Source: Lingula anatina
Taxonomy: Eukaryota; Brachiopoda; Lingulata; Lingulida; Lingulidae
Assembly (NCBI RefSeq): GCF_001039355.2
Contig: NW_019774169.1
Location: forward strand, 344,232 to 408,231
Direction of reading: 5' to 3'
DNA: 64,000 nucleotides
The notes below the pieces were generated by a model, which was not told the origin of the DNA, did not search any database, and saw only the letters and a program-made list of their open reading frames with translations. Both the position numbers and the translations under genes were made by a program. Shown here one piece after another: positions 26,401 through 35,379 of this stretch. Every line of letters begins with the position of its first letter. Within the stretch, counting starts at the first letter, position 1.

Positions 26401-28382
26401 TCTTGAAAAAGCATATGTATATAGACATTTCTTTGCAGTATCTAATCATCAATGCTCATATTTTACTAACTTTTAGCTAACTTTTTACTAATCTTGCATT
26501 CTTCTCATACTAGTTTGTCATTTGACTTTTTTTGTTGTGACTATGTTGCATTACAAGTTTACATCAGTAGCAGAATTTCCACAGAAGAATAAAGGAATCT
26601 GCTCTTCTGGGCTTGTTTAAAAAAAAAAACATAAATAATTGTGTACCTCTAAGTTGACAATTATTTACAGATGTTTACTTTCTTTCTTGTGTGAGAAAAT
26701 GATAAGATATTTGGAGGGGCCTGTGCAAAGGGTAGCAGTCCAACATGCAAACCCAGTGTTGCTTATAAAATAGCTTTTGGGTGGCTATTCTAAATTTGCT
26801 TTAACACCAGTCATGGGGCATAAGAGTTGAAGCCAGTACACATTACATGGAGAAACATTTTGGTTCACAAATAGTTACTGTTCAGATACATATAGAAGTT
26901 ATACTGACATAGTCAGATTTATAGATTTGTTTTGCGTGGATATTCAATTCATGTTTGACAGTTTTATCATTTCCCTTTACTTCATACATTTTTCATGCCA
27001 AACAAAAACTTAATATTACTATAATATTCACCTATAATATACATGTTATGTTATTTGTCATTGCAGAGGTCTGCAACCCCGGAAAGTGCTGTGAGCTTGC
27101 CAGCTTCACCTTCACACTCACAGACTCGAAAATCATCCATCCTGACCAGAATTATGCCCCTGTGGCAGAAACTGTGGTCACCTCTAGGTAAAATATGTTA
27201 ATTATCTTTGTATGCCACATTTAGGGAAACAATATGATCAGAAAATATGGAAATTCTCTATTTAGAATCCCACTTCTGGAAGAAATGAGGCCACCTGTAG
27301 GTAAAATAGCCATACCTTTAGATAAAATTCTCTATTTAGAATCCAGATTATATATATATATATAAAACTGGTATGTTTGATATTAGTCAGAGAAAAGTGG
27401 AATCAAAATTGAATAATTTAAAAAATGTCCTTAAATTTTGGTTTTTAATTTTTTCTTCTCATCATACTTTACACAGTGCATATTGAATCTTGATAAATAT
27501 TTTTGTAAGATGTTTATGTTGATTTGTAATCTTTTCAGCGCCAAAGGCTCAATAAGCTCTGTGTCTTCAGTGCCAAACCTACTCAGTCCACAGGGGAACA
27601 AAGGTACTTCTACCTTTAGCATGTCACTGGGCCTGGCAGCCACACTGCAGGAGCGGGGCATAACAGCAGCAAAGACTTGGGAAGAAACACTTTTGAATCA
27701 GCAAGGGAAACAAACACTTGGTGACAAGGATGGTTTGGACAAACCAACAGAAGGCAGCCCTATAAGATATAATTACTCTCTCAGCAACTTGCCAGGAAGA
27801 TTCCCAAGTATTGTGACTGAGACAATTTATGATGCTACCAAGATGGCGTCTCGCTCCAGCGCCATCTATACTAGTGCAACAACGAATTGTACCTACAGCA
27901 CCACAGCATCTGGACTGTCTTCCTTTCCTAGTCTTGGATCGATGATGTCTTCATCCGCCAGCACTGGCTCTTTAGCCAGCAGTTCTGTCACAAAACCAGC
28001 CTCAGCATTAGACCTTACTCATGTCAGTATCATGGATAAAATATTGAACATTGGTATCAGTAGAATAATGACATCAGACAGTAATGATGACATCAAAAAG
28101 GACTCCACAGGATCACACCATGATCCTCACAATTCCAAGCCCCCACTAGCACCTCTCAGTATTCAGATCGATTCCCCAACTGAGACCCAAGGGAGCAAAG
28201 AACCATCTACCCCGCCAAACTCCCCAACATTCATGATCTCCAATCCATTATTACAGCTGAATAAGCTTCAGTTTGCCAGAGGCCCTGAGCTTGGGATTTA
28301 CGGAAGCATGCCTGGAGTTAACCCCAGGAAAATATCCAAATCCAAAACCCATGAAGAATTGGGAGCAACCGGTGGGCACTAG
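1790..28382 (+). CDS. TRAK: Trafficking kinesin-binding protein (TRAK/Milton), spliced gene
   Basis: Adaptor that ties mitochondria (through Miro) to kinesin-1 and dynein/dynactin. Coding exons read in one frame across GT/AG junctions: 1790-1993, 10927-11003, 11903-12019, 13627-13721, 14551-14650, 14851-14929, 15312-15442, 17526-17600, 18161-18381, 18567-18779, 19555-19695, 24285-24454, 24850-24996, 27067-27187, 27539-28382. From exon 10927 onward they encode 843 residues. In order: an HAP1_N-type acidic start ([13 protein letters not shown]), the coiled-coil core ([19 protein letters not shown]), a Ser-rich linker, the Milton domain ([12 protein letters not shown], then [13 protein letters not shown]), an NPGKC...[13 protein letters not shown] segment and a Ser/Pro-rich tail. 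Order and motifs match vertebrate TRAK1/TRAK2. The upstream 5' end lies outside the window. Exons 5-15 also appear in extra assembly copies described separately. The TRAK1 versus TRAK2 split is vertebrate, so no paralogue number is assigned. Confidence 0.93.
5691..5823 (+). CDS. TRAK: Candidate alternative first exon of TRAK (B)
   Basis: An ATG at 5691 opens 44 codons ([18 protein letters not shown]...) ending at GAAG|GTAGGT, a good donor in phase 1. That phase joins exactly to exon 10927, giving ...[13 protein letters not shown]. An in-frame TGA at 5679-5681 fixes the start. The peptide is Tyr- and acid-rich and I do not recognise it. Human TRAK1 is known to have isoforms whose alternative N-termini splice to the same LCAER boundary, so this reading is biologically reasonable. 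Against it: an out-of-frame ATG at 5671 opens a short overlapping uORF (to 5718), and no promoter motif is obvious. Confidence 0.5.
8141..8291 (+). CDS. TRAK: Candidate alternative first exon of TRAK (C)
   Basis: An ATG at 8141 (context AATAATGG) opens 50 codons ([20 protein letters not shown]...) ending AGCG|GTAAGT, a near-consensus donor in phase 1. It fits exon 10927 in frame ([12 protein letters not shown]). An in-frame TGA sits at 8135-8137, so this is the natural start. A short uORF (ATG at 8106, stop just before the start) precedes it. The exon is followed within about 35 bases by a long (TA)n run. The acidic, Asn/Ser-rich peptide is not one I know, so the call rests on open frame, donor quality and phase. 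Confidence 0.55.
8324..8416. repeat. (TA)n microsatellite
   Basis: About 46 TA units starting some 33 bases after the donor of candidate TRAK exon C. Confidence 0.97.
10927..12019 (+). CDS. TRAK: TRAK exons 2 and 3: HAP1_N coiled-coil core
   Basis: Exon 10927-11003 encodes [19 protein letters not shown] followed by TRLLEE, and exon 11903-12019 encodes [20 protein letters not shown] followed by [13 protein letters not shown]. This is the most conserved block of the family (the HAP1_N region shared by HAP1, TRAK1, TRAK2 and Milton), and it forms the parallel coiled coil that contacts motor complexes. Exon 2 leaves in phase 0 at GAG|GTATAC and exon 3 leaves in phase 0 at AAA|GTAAGT. All three candidate 5' exons join at 10927. 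Confidence 0.94.
12020..13626 (+). other. TRAK intron 3
   Basis: AT-rich. Holds a G14 tract at about 12685-12698 and a slightly CpG-richer patch around 12380-12480 (CACGTGTATCACCAACGTGC). No gene seen. Confidence 0.55.
13627..13721 (+). CDS. TRAK: TRAK exon 4: coiled-coil continuation
   Basis: Acceptor TTTCAG, then [20 protein letters not shown] and [11 protein letters not shown], with the donor AC|GTAAGT in phase 2. It corresponds to the HELSMKDELL...STP stretch of vertebrate TRAK proteins. It joins the CAAAGACAGG start of the next exon to encode [11 protein letters not shown]. Confidence 0.92.
14551..15817 (+). CDS. TRAK: TRAK exons 5-8, contig 1 copy (exon 8 cut by N)
   Basis: Exons 14551-14650, 14851-14929, 15312-15442 and 15751-15817 encode [60 protein letters not shown] and [19 protein letters not shown]. 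They continue the coiled coil and include the conserved [11 protein letters not shown] motif. Exon 8 stops after GACCTCA because the contig ends at the N in 15818; the complete exon is at 17526-17600. A (GTTT)n run lies just inside the intron after exon 5. Confidence 0.9.
14971..15041. repeat. 34-base tandem duplication in TRAK intron 6
   Basis: GATATTTTATCTGATATTGC plus 14 bases occurs twice in a row here and at 16746-16816. The contig 3 allele has a single unit near 21012, so the duplication is an allelic difference. Confidence 0.85.
16326..17600 (+). CDS. TRAK: TRAK exons 5-8, contig 2 copy (overlap duplicate)
   Basis: Exons 16326-16425, 16626-16704, 17087-17217 and 17526-17600 repeat those of the preceding copy at a constant offset of 1775 bases, with only two intronic mismatches seen by eye (near 16045 and 16152). 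Here exon 8 is complete ([19 protein letters not shown], then KDLTEE, then GTGAGC). It should not be counted as extra coding sequence: a transcript carrying both copies would repeat the coiled-coil segment, which no TRAK protein does. Confidence 0.88.
18161..19695 (+). CDS. TRAK: TRAK exons 9-11, contig 2 allele
   Basis: Exon 18161-18381 encodes [20 protein letters not shown], then DIRLLRSKS and [17 protein letters not shown]. Exon 18567-18779 encodes a Ser/Arg-rich linker ([19 protein letters not shown]). Exon 19555-19695 encodes [20 protein letters not shown], then [16 protein letters not shown]. In vertebrate TRAK2 the same order holds: the end of the coiled coil, a serine-rich linker, and a DLATALHRLSLRRQ helix. 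Splice phases 2/2/2 are consistent throughout. Downstream exons are missing from this contig, which ends at 20089. Confidence 0.9.
20034..20063. repeat. Perfect 30-base palindrome at the end of contig 2
   Basis: TATGTACAGACACA - GA - TGTGTCTGTACATA. It begins where contig 2 stops matching contig 3 (after CATTCTTT), so it marks the start of sequence inserted in one allele. GTGTCTGTACATA also occurs near the end of contig 3 (about 35083). Confidence 0.7.
20091..24155 (+). repeat. Second allele of 15819-20033
   Basis: After the N at 20090 the sequence restarts at the same point as contig 2 (GAAGACATAAATATTAGC) and runs parallel to it with scattered substitutions and indels up to about 24155 (CATACAGACATTCTTT). 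Exons are conserved in length, while introns differ in a 34-base duplication, a (GTTT)n run and several small deletions. Confidence 0.88.
20598..23799 (+). CDS. TRAK: TRAK exons 5-11, contig 3 allele
   Basis: Exons 20598-20697, 20889-20967, 21313-21443, 21694-21768, 22315-22535, 22684-22896 and 23659-23799 have exactly the same lengths and phases as the contig 1/2 exons, while the introns differ by many substitutions and indels. Coding differences are few; one amino-acid change is visible in exon 10 (SMSQTPG in the other copy, SMSRTPG here). The donor of the 79-base exon is GTGCGT here and GTACGT in the other copies. This pattern is that of an alternative allele. This contig continues into exons 12-15 without a break. 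Confidence 0.88.
24285..28382 (+). CDS. TRAK: TRAK exons 12-15 with stop, contig 3 allele
   Basis: Exons 24285-24454, 24850-24996, 27067-27187 and 27539-28382. They encode SMSS-rich sequence then [16 protein letters not shown]; the [20 protein letters not shown] and [12 protein letters not shown] block; EVCNPGKC plus [12 protein letters not shown]; and a 281-codon terminal exon with [31 protein letters not shown] and TPPNSPTFM. These correspond to the Milton/kinesin-associated domain and the C-terminal tail of TRAK1/2. The open frame extends upstream to 27438, but the acceptor CTTTTCAG|CG sets the exon start at 27539. The stop is TAG at 28380-28382. Confidence 0.93.
24997..27066 (+). other. 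TRAK intron 13
   Basis: Two kilobases of AT-rich intron, aligned throughout with 36081-38123 in the other allele. No structured repeat or exon recognised. Confidence 0.55.
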
Positions 28383-29957
28383 TACATTACTGTTTATGAG
28401 TTAAAAAACAAAGAAATGAAAAACACTAAGTAATAGTTGATTGCACTATGTTAAGCAATAGGAAACCATTGCCTATGGGGAAAAATATTGATATAGGATA
28501 TTGTAAACATAGGAGGCCCTGCAGTCTTACTTTCTTGCACATCAGTGTATACTTTGCTATATATATATATATATATCCTGCACATGACTTTTTATAAGCA
28601 TATAATAAGGCAGTGAAAACTACTATTAAAGCAGATTTATCAAAAGACTGTAAAATAAGCAATTTTAATTCATGTGCACTGTTGTATTGTTTTACATGAG
28701 AGGTTAATGTGAGGAAATGATTGTGGATTTTAGACAACAAGAATGTCTCTAGTCATTTTATGTTTAACTTATCTATGCTTATGTTTTTGGTATCAGCAGG
28801 GTATGTCCTAATTTTTTTATGCATCTGCTTGAATTTTTATTATGCAAGATCATGCTACAATAGCTTTATACTTATTTGTATATTGCAAATTTTGTTGCAA
28901 GTGTAAATAGCTGAAAGTTTAAGCTTATCATTGTGGTGACATTTATCCCAGTTGTACAATTGTACATATTTCTGGAAGATTTTTATTTGTAAATGGTCTT
29001 ATGTAGTTTTGTTATTGTTAATTTTTTTTATCAGGGATAGGACCTCGAAGGCATTCCTGTCTCAAACTGAATGTGATACTTGCTAAAATGGATATTTCAG
29101 GCTCAATTAGACACCTTGATTCAATAAAAAAAAAGTTTTTCCTTTTCTTTTTTGGAAACATAAATTCATTGGCACATTACTGTCAGAAAAATGACTAACA
29201 GCTTATTTCCAAGGTCATGGAAATTTTCAAACAACTCATCTGTGCTGTGCTTCTATCTTCAGTAGCAAAATATGACTAGAAGAGTATAGCATATCTTTCA
29301 CTGGCCACAAGTTGGTCAATGATTTTTAAAACATTAGGGGGCATACTTGTAATCATGATATTCTTCATAATGAAGATTGATATATATATTGTGATTGTCT
29401 TCAACTTTTTGTCCTTTAGCTTGTCATATAGATTTTAAAATCCGGTGAGTTTTTCTGTTAAATCTTTGAACAGGGCAAGTATTGCTAAATACTTCATATA
29501 TCCTTCAAAAGTTTTTGTGCAGAAATTTAGTTGAAATTGTTGTATTTAAGGCCAGTCCCAAAAGACTGTGGCATTGAATTTATAACCTGAATATGTGCAC
29601 TTTATTAATTGATTTGTGCAAAAAAGGTGGTTACTAATTTATTTTTTAATTTATTAAAATATGCACACAAAGATTTATTCTAGTTGAAACACCCTCAGCT
29701 TCCATCTATTTTAATACAGGATTTGTCAAGGTACCTTACTTAGTAAGTGCTTCTGTAGGTAGGAATATGTTTGGTGCTTCTTGGTGCTGTAAAAGTTACT
29801 GCTTCTCCTCTAACCAGCATGTTATGTTCAAAGTGTCTGATGTTTGCAGAACTGGTAAGCTAATCATCATGTGTGACTGGCAATTGTCATTTGGTATATA
29901 AATCTGTTGACCCAGTTCACAGAATCATTGCTGTAAACCTGCTAGAAATGAAGATTA

Positions 29958-29963
29958 AATAAA
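29958..29963 (+). terminator. Candidate TRAK polyadenylation signal (contig 3)
   Basis: AATAAA in the context GATTAAATAAACGATAG, about 1.6 kb beyond the TRAK stop and followed by T-rich sequence. The same hexamer is kept in the other allele at 41041-41046. Conservation between alleles and position support it, but no transcript evidence is available. Confidence 0.45.
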
Positions 29964-30245
29964 CGATAGTAATAATTGCTGTTTTACTGTCCTGCTTTTA
30001 TTTAGTCAGTAGATGAGCAGAAAGGCAATTAATTGTGAGAGGCCCATTGTGGCAGAGATGACTGCATAACACTTCATAATATAATGAGTACAAAGTTTTG
30101 TCTGAAAACCTTGGTGTATATGGTGAAAGTTTGTTTTAGGTCTGATAGATATGTAAATGGCTTCTGTAACTCAATTTCTACCTTGGCAAAACAGTGTCTT
30201 TCTTTTTTGTCAAATAATCCACTTTTTATATACAGATGCTATCTG

Positions 30246-30265
30246 TGTCTGTACCTGTACAGACA
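30246..30265. repeat. 20-base palindrome TGTCTGTAC-CT-GTACAGACA
   Basis: Lies between the TRAK and RING-ATPase 3' ends and is conserved in the other allele at 41330-41349. It shares the GTGTCTGTAC core with the palindrome at 20034-20063. A cruciform or a small structured RNA is possible, but nothing shows function. Confidence 0.55.
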
Positions 30266-30988
30266 TGCTGTCTGTATTAAGAACAAGGCCTATAATATAT
30301 AATAATCAGATGAGATCAAAATTCATCTTTAACTAAATGAAAAAGCTCTTCCCTTCTTTTCAATGCAATGCAACTTTTGTGTTGACAGATAAAATGTTAT
30401 TTCTGATGAAATCTAGCAAACCAAAGCTCTTTCCACAGAAACGCGGAATTCCACATTTTTTAATTCAATTATGATGGTTCCTGAGATTTGTCAAGATCTG
30501 CAATAAAATCTGGGGGGTGGGTCCCATGATAAACATTCAGAGGGTTTTTTTTTTAACCTAGGCTAATGTCTGATCTAGGCATTAAAATACTTGTTAAGTC
30601 ATGAATAACAAATACAAGAATAATTTCTTTTAGACACGACCAGTTTTGAATGAAAGCTAAAATCTACATATCAACCTGCACTTCAACCAATGTTTAAAAC
30701 TTAACAGCACACAGTACTGTTTCTTTACTGACAGAGCATTTCCCAAGTTGTACCTTCGTGTAGTACATGTACACATATATAACCTAAAATTAACCTACGA
30801 GCCAGCTTACAAACCATTCCATTTTAAATACATATATAAAAATAAATTTGCAGCCAGCTTACAAACCAATCCATTTCAGATACACACAAAAATAGAAATT
30901 GTAAAAATAATATCACATTTAGGAAAATCACAATATGTTAATCTTATATCATTATTGCTGTAAACCCACAGACATGCTGGATGACGAT

Positions 30989-33900
30989 TCATTCATAAAT
31001 CTTCATAACATTGGTCAAATGTCTATTACACACTGGACACACCCTAGTAGTGGTCAGTATGTGGTCAGCACAAGCTGCACAGGCCTGGTAATGTCCACAA
31101 GGCTGGAATGCACAGTCCTTTTTCTTGATTTTACAAATGGAGCACACAAACCTCTGGACCTAAAAAAAGTATAAAGACAAAAGATAAATTACTTTATTGA
31201 TGTTTATCATATAAAGGGATGAATCCCCTTAAAGCAATCTGCACATGTCTGAAAGTTACCAATAGTCACATTTTTATTCTGTAAAGCCTAATTCTTATAT
31301 TTTCCACTTCAGACCTTAAAGACGATAAAACCTTTGTGATAAAAGTTGACCTGACACGTATCTAATGAGGTTATCACCTTCTCAGCCAAGGTGTAGCCAT
31401 GCCATCTGGCAATTTCAAAAAATGTTTGTTGGATACATGATATAAGGTCAGGCTACAAAACATGTGATGTGAATTGAAAATAATGCCATGCCTGGTATTG
31501 TGAATGTCAGGAAGGCAGAAGCCATTAAACATTAAGAACTAAATCATTGAATTAAAAAATGGAATAAAACATCGAATCCAAGTGCAGAGACCAATCAAGC
31601 AATGAATAGTGACTAGAAGAAATCAATAAGAAAGGGGTTATAAGTGCTTAAATAATATATATTTCAATAAAGTAAGGGGCATTTATTTTTGATCGAGTTT
31701 AAAATAACATTTTTCTTAATCAATATGAATTATTCACTTAAATATGAAGTTTTTTCTTGCTATCCAGTGCCCCTATGTTAAAGCCTGCTACTGCACATGC
31801 TCTACCTGCAAGTCCTCCATAAGAGTATCACACAGCTGACATAATGTCTCAAACTTCACCTTCTCATGGCTGTTTGCACCTTCAAGGTTTTCTTTAAATA
31901 TCTCTTGTAGTGACCTAGTTCTGAAAAGTATTCATTATTTAAATGCAAAAAGTTTATGTTATCACTTTAAAATTATCCCTTTACTACAAAAATTAGATAT
32001 CTAGCTCCTTGTTCTTTTAAGAATATAATTAAAATAACACATTAATAAGTTGAGAAAACCAAAACCATGTTGCTACAGTTTCATTGAGTTTGACTGGATC
32101 TGATTATACCTGTTATTGTGTTCTTCTATCCAGTGTAACACTTCTTCAAACAGTGTTTGCTCCTTTATGTCCATAGCTTGGTGAAGTTCTTGTAACTGCA
32201 GCAAAATTATAATAATATTATAAATTCATTCCATGTTAACCTAAAACCATGAATATATACAAAAAAGAAAAAAAAACACTAGGTTTCTCAAACAGATATT
32301 TATGATGGATAATCTTTAAATTAAAGAGTGTAGTTTTGTTAACGAAAAGAAAGTATAGTTCCTATACTGCATATTTTTCACCCTTAAAAATACTGAAAGA
32401 TCTGTAGAAAATAATTCAGATGGGACTTTAAATAAATTACCTTTTTATCAGATTTTTCTCTCTGTTGTTTTTCAAAATTCATGTTTCTTGCCATTTCCAG
32501 GTTATGATCTTCAGCTCTCTTTATCTGTTCCTCTAGCTGCTGGATCTTTCCCTGTTAGATAATTAATTTGGGTACAAGAAAATTAGAGCAAAATGATTAA
32601 CTTAATGCATATGATTGGTCTCCTGTGTCATTCATGCTATCAATTAACACAACAATTTTTTGAACTTTTCAAAGGTAAGGGACAATGTCAAGGCAGCAGA
32701 GCAGTTAAATGTATAGATATAATTAAAAGCAGAAACTAGAAAAGCACTCAGAGAGCAAAGACCTCTGCCAAGGTAACTCAACAAACAAACAAACAATCAA
32801 ACCAAAAACATAATTAATCTCCTTGGCAAAGGAAATAAATAATTTCTCTGTTCTACCCACAAAATCATAAAAATTTTCATTATGTTGGGAGAAATAATCT
32901 TACAGAATCTTGAAAAATAAACAGTAACAGTTTTACTTTACCTTGAGCTTCTTTTCGTAGTCTGCCTTAAGTTGCTGCTCAATATTGACTCTCTGTATCT
33001 CATCTGACATCTGGTGTTGCTGGAATGTTTGCAGTTCTTGCTGGAGCTTGGTATATTCTACACGATGCTGATCTGAGATCTCTGCAATTTGTTGCTAGAA
33101 AAAAAAAACTCTTACAAATCTCAATTTGTCAATAAGTTCATTCCAAGATGGACATAAAACTATCATAACAAAAAGAAAGGTATAAAATGTCAAAATAAAA
33201 TAATTATTTGGAGAACCTGGGCATTGATCCCAGTACCTCTCACATGCTAAGCGAGCGCTCTACCATTTGAGCTAGATCCCCAGATGAGATCCCCTACCAA
33301 GACAGGAGTGTTTTCCCATCTTTTTTTTTTTTTTTTTTTTTTTGTTTTCCCTATATTAATCTTTATTGAGTAGTACTTGCACTTTCCCTGCTTTAGTCTA
33401 GACATTATATAATGTATATCAAACTGTATATGGTAATCACTCTGCGGATTACTTCTTGTATTTGTATTTGATCATGCCCAGATGTAGGGCGATTGTCAAT
33501 AAACTTCTGAATCTGTTGAGTTAATGTATTAGCTGATAATAATGTTTTTGTGTAACTCGATGATTTTGCCAAATAACAAATGCATGATATGTGAATCTTA
33601 AAATATATCACAAATAATATACAAATAAATGACAAAACGTATTGGAGAACCTGGGCATTGATCCCAGTACCTCTCACATGCTAAGCGAGCGCTCTACCAT
33701 TTGAGCTAGATCCCCTGATGTATTACCTGCTACTTCACAGGTGTTTCGTTCTCATATCTCGCCTGACTATTACTGATAACAACATAATGAGCTTGTTATC
33801 TTAACAAGATATGCCATTTGTTTTCCTGAGGGACTCTTATAGCTTCCATCATGCCATATACTCTTAAACAAGTAAACAACCCAAGACTTCATTGTTTTGG

Positions 33901-34890
33901 AATCTGTAATTTTTTTTCAACACACACATTCAAAGTGAATAAAGATAATGTATTTTGAGAATGCATTATGGGGTTTTAAGCATGAAAGAAGTGAACAAGC
34001 CCATGTCCTGTTAAAAATGTACATTGCCCAAACATGTGTATTCTAATGATAACAGCCAAATAGAGTGAAACTGCACTCAAAATTATTATTTGAAGTTCAA
34101 AACACAATTACAGTGTATGAGAAATATATGTACGGTGACTTACTTTAAACTTTTGTGGCAATTTTTTTTCAGTGCTATTTCCACAAACAATGAGTGTAAT
34201 ATCTAAATTATTCTCACATCACATGTGGTAATGACTCTATCTTTACAATGGGGTAAATTTTGAATTTTACAGATTCTGTATTTTTTAAGTCATAAATTCT
34301 TAAAATAAAAACATTCCTATTCAGTGGTGGCAGCAATATTGCAAAGGAGGCTACCATATAGTTCTATTCTATACAGTAAAAGTACTAAAAACTGCTTCAC
34401 GGAAATGTATTTTTAATGATTCCATAACTATGTATCTAAAAGACTGATAATGTTTCCCCATTGGAAAGATTGAGTCATTGAAATACCCCTTTTTTTTACT
34501 ACTCCAGTTACACGTGTATGATAAATCAAGATTCCTTTACATGACCAAAAGATGTTTTGAAATAAATTACTCCAGAACAAACTTAAAATTTGTTGCTTTT
34601 CATTCTTGCTTATCACCAAGACATACAAGTACCTATTTTGGCATGACACACACCATTCATTCATTCATTCATTCATTCATTCATAATTAGAATATGGTCC
34701 AAGTGTTGCAACAATACTTTTTTCTTTAAATCACATAAGTCACCTCTAATTTTGAAATCTCCTGTTGCAAAAAAGATTCCCTCTCTTCACAGATTTTATG
34801 GCTTTGTTGTGCAGTCTGATCAGAGGGCATTGCACTGGTATTATGAATCTCTTGGCAAAACTTGGAACTTGACTTTGCTTGTTCACAAAC
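30989..34890 (-). CDS. RING-ATPase exons 12-17, contig 3 allele (duplicate)
   Basis: Exons 34744-34890, 32942-33094, 32441-32551, 32110-32195, 31806-31920 and 30989-31159 have lengths identical to those of the full gene at 42114-46046 (147, 153, 111, 86, 115 and 171 bases). Upstream exons are absent, because contig 3 ends at 35242 in repeat sequence. This is a partial allele, not an independent coiled-coil/RING gene, although a gene predictor could report it as one. Confidence 0.85.
33210..33281 (-). tRNA. tRNA-Ala(AGC)-like gene, copy 1 (contig 3)
   Basis: 72 bases fold as a tRNA: acceptor GGGGATC/GTTCTCC with the G3:U70 pair that marks alanine tRNAs, D-arm GCTC/GAGC, anticodon loop TTAGCAT (anticodon AGC), T-stem CTGGG/CCCAG, discriminator A. 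Defects: a T6-T67 mismatch, and a T-loop ATCAATG in place of TTCRANY, which also weakens the B box. T-runs follow downstream. It lies in an intron of the RING-ATPase gene, on the gene's strand. Confidence 0.6.
33644..33715 (-). tRNA. tRNA-Ala(AGC)-like gene, copy 2 (contig 3)
   Basis: Identical over all 72 bases to the copy at 33210-33281, including the altered T-loop. Flanks differ, apart from a downstream T-run (AACGTTTTG direction on the minus strand). The two copies sit 362 bases apart in one intron. Confidence 0.6.
34654..34684. repeat. (CATT)n microsatellite, short allele
   Basis: About eight units, allelic to 45774-45840. Confidence 0.95.
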
Positions 34891-34945
34891 CTGAAAAAAA
34901 AAACAACTAGATGTGTACACACTTCTGTCAAATACAGAATATACA

Positions 34946-35242
34946 AGGCAGCAAAGCTGTCAAATGTACAGACAAAAAGCAGGAAATAACAAAAAAGGCT
35001 ACTGTCAATTCTGATGCAAAAGTACACTTTGTTAAACTGCAAATTCAACATCAAATTTTAATTATGCTCAACAGGTAAAATACATCTGTGTCTGTACATA
35101 AAAACGGCATTTCTTTAAAATAATGGCCCGATTATGCTGATTTTTGAACTCAACCTGCGATTTAGCAGGAATGACCACTCCTGTGAGTTTAATGACAATT
35201 GGCCTATCTGTTTTTCTTATATTGTGTTTACAGTGTTGCATA
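34946..35242 (+). repeat. Dispersed repeat at the end of contig 3
   Basis: Begins AAGGCAGCAAAGCTGTCAAA. Related starts occur at about 32690 and 46160, and the reverse complement (CTTTGCTGCCTT) begins contig 4 at 35244. Its last 140 bases (CACTCCTGTGA, then GACAATTGGCCTAT) resemble 48640-48770, which leads into the 146-bp tandem array. It looks like one interspersed family on which assembly stopped. Confidence 0.55.
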
Positions 35243-35379
35243 NCTTTGCTGCCTTGTTCTAATAAACCTTAAGACTTCACCTTTTCTTACAACTTCACTG
35301 CTAATCCCTGAAGGTTAGTTGTTAGTCTTTTCACTGCCACTTATCCATATAAATGAAAAATTCTTTGTTATTTCCCCAG

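Larger units (their letters stand above)
28383..30988 (+). other. TRAK 3' UTR and convergent spacer (contig 3)
   Basis: This follows the TRAK stop and precedes, on the opposite strand, the stop of the RING-ATPase gene at 30989. It is AT-rich, with no open frame of interest. A (TA)n run near 28558-28576 and the palindrome at 30246-30265 are the only marked structures. The AATAAA at 29958-29963 is the best end point for the TRAK transcript and would give a 3' UTR of about 1.6 kb. The same spacer recurs at 39447-42113. Confidence 0.6.

Noticed and set aside
27067-27187. Alternative reading of TRAK exon 14 in the frame [12 protein letters not shown]
   Set aside because: Splice phase from exon 13 requires [18 protein letters not shown], which also matches the NPGKC...FTFTTCRILHP segment of vertebrate TRAK proteins.
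27438-27538. Upstream extension of the terminal TRAK exon frame
   Set aside because: The frame is open by chance across the intron end; the CTTTTCAG acceptor and the phase-2 join from exon 14 place the exon start at 27539. The same applies at 38502-38602.
30935-31174. Plus-strand ORF of 79 codons (also 42060-42311)
   Set aside because: Antisense shadow of the RING exon, whose eight zinc ligands on the minus strand leave no doubt about the coding strand.
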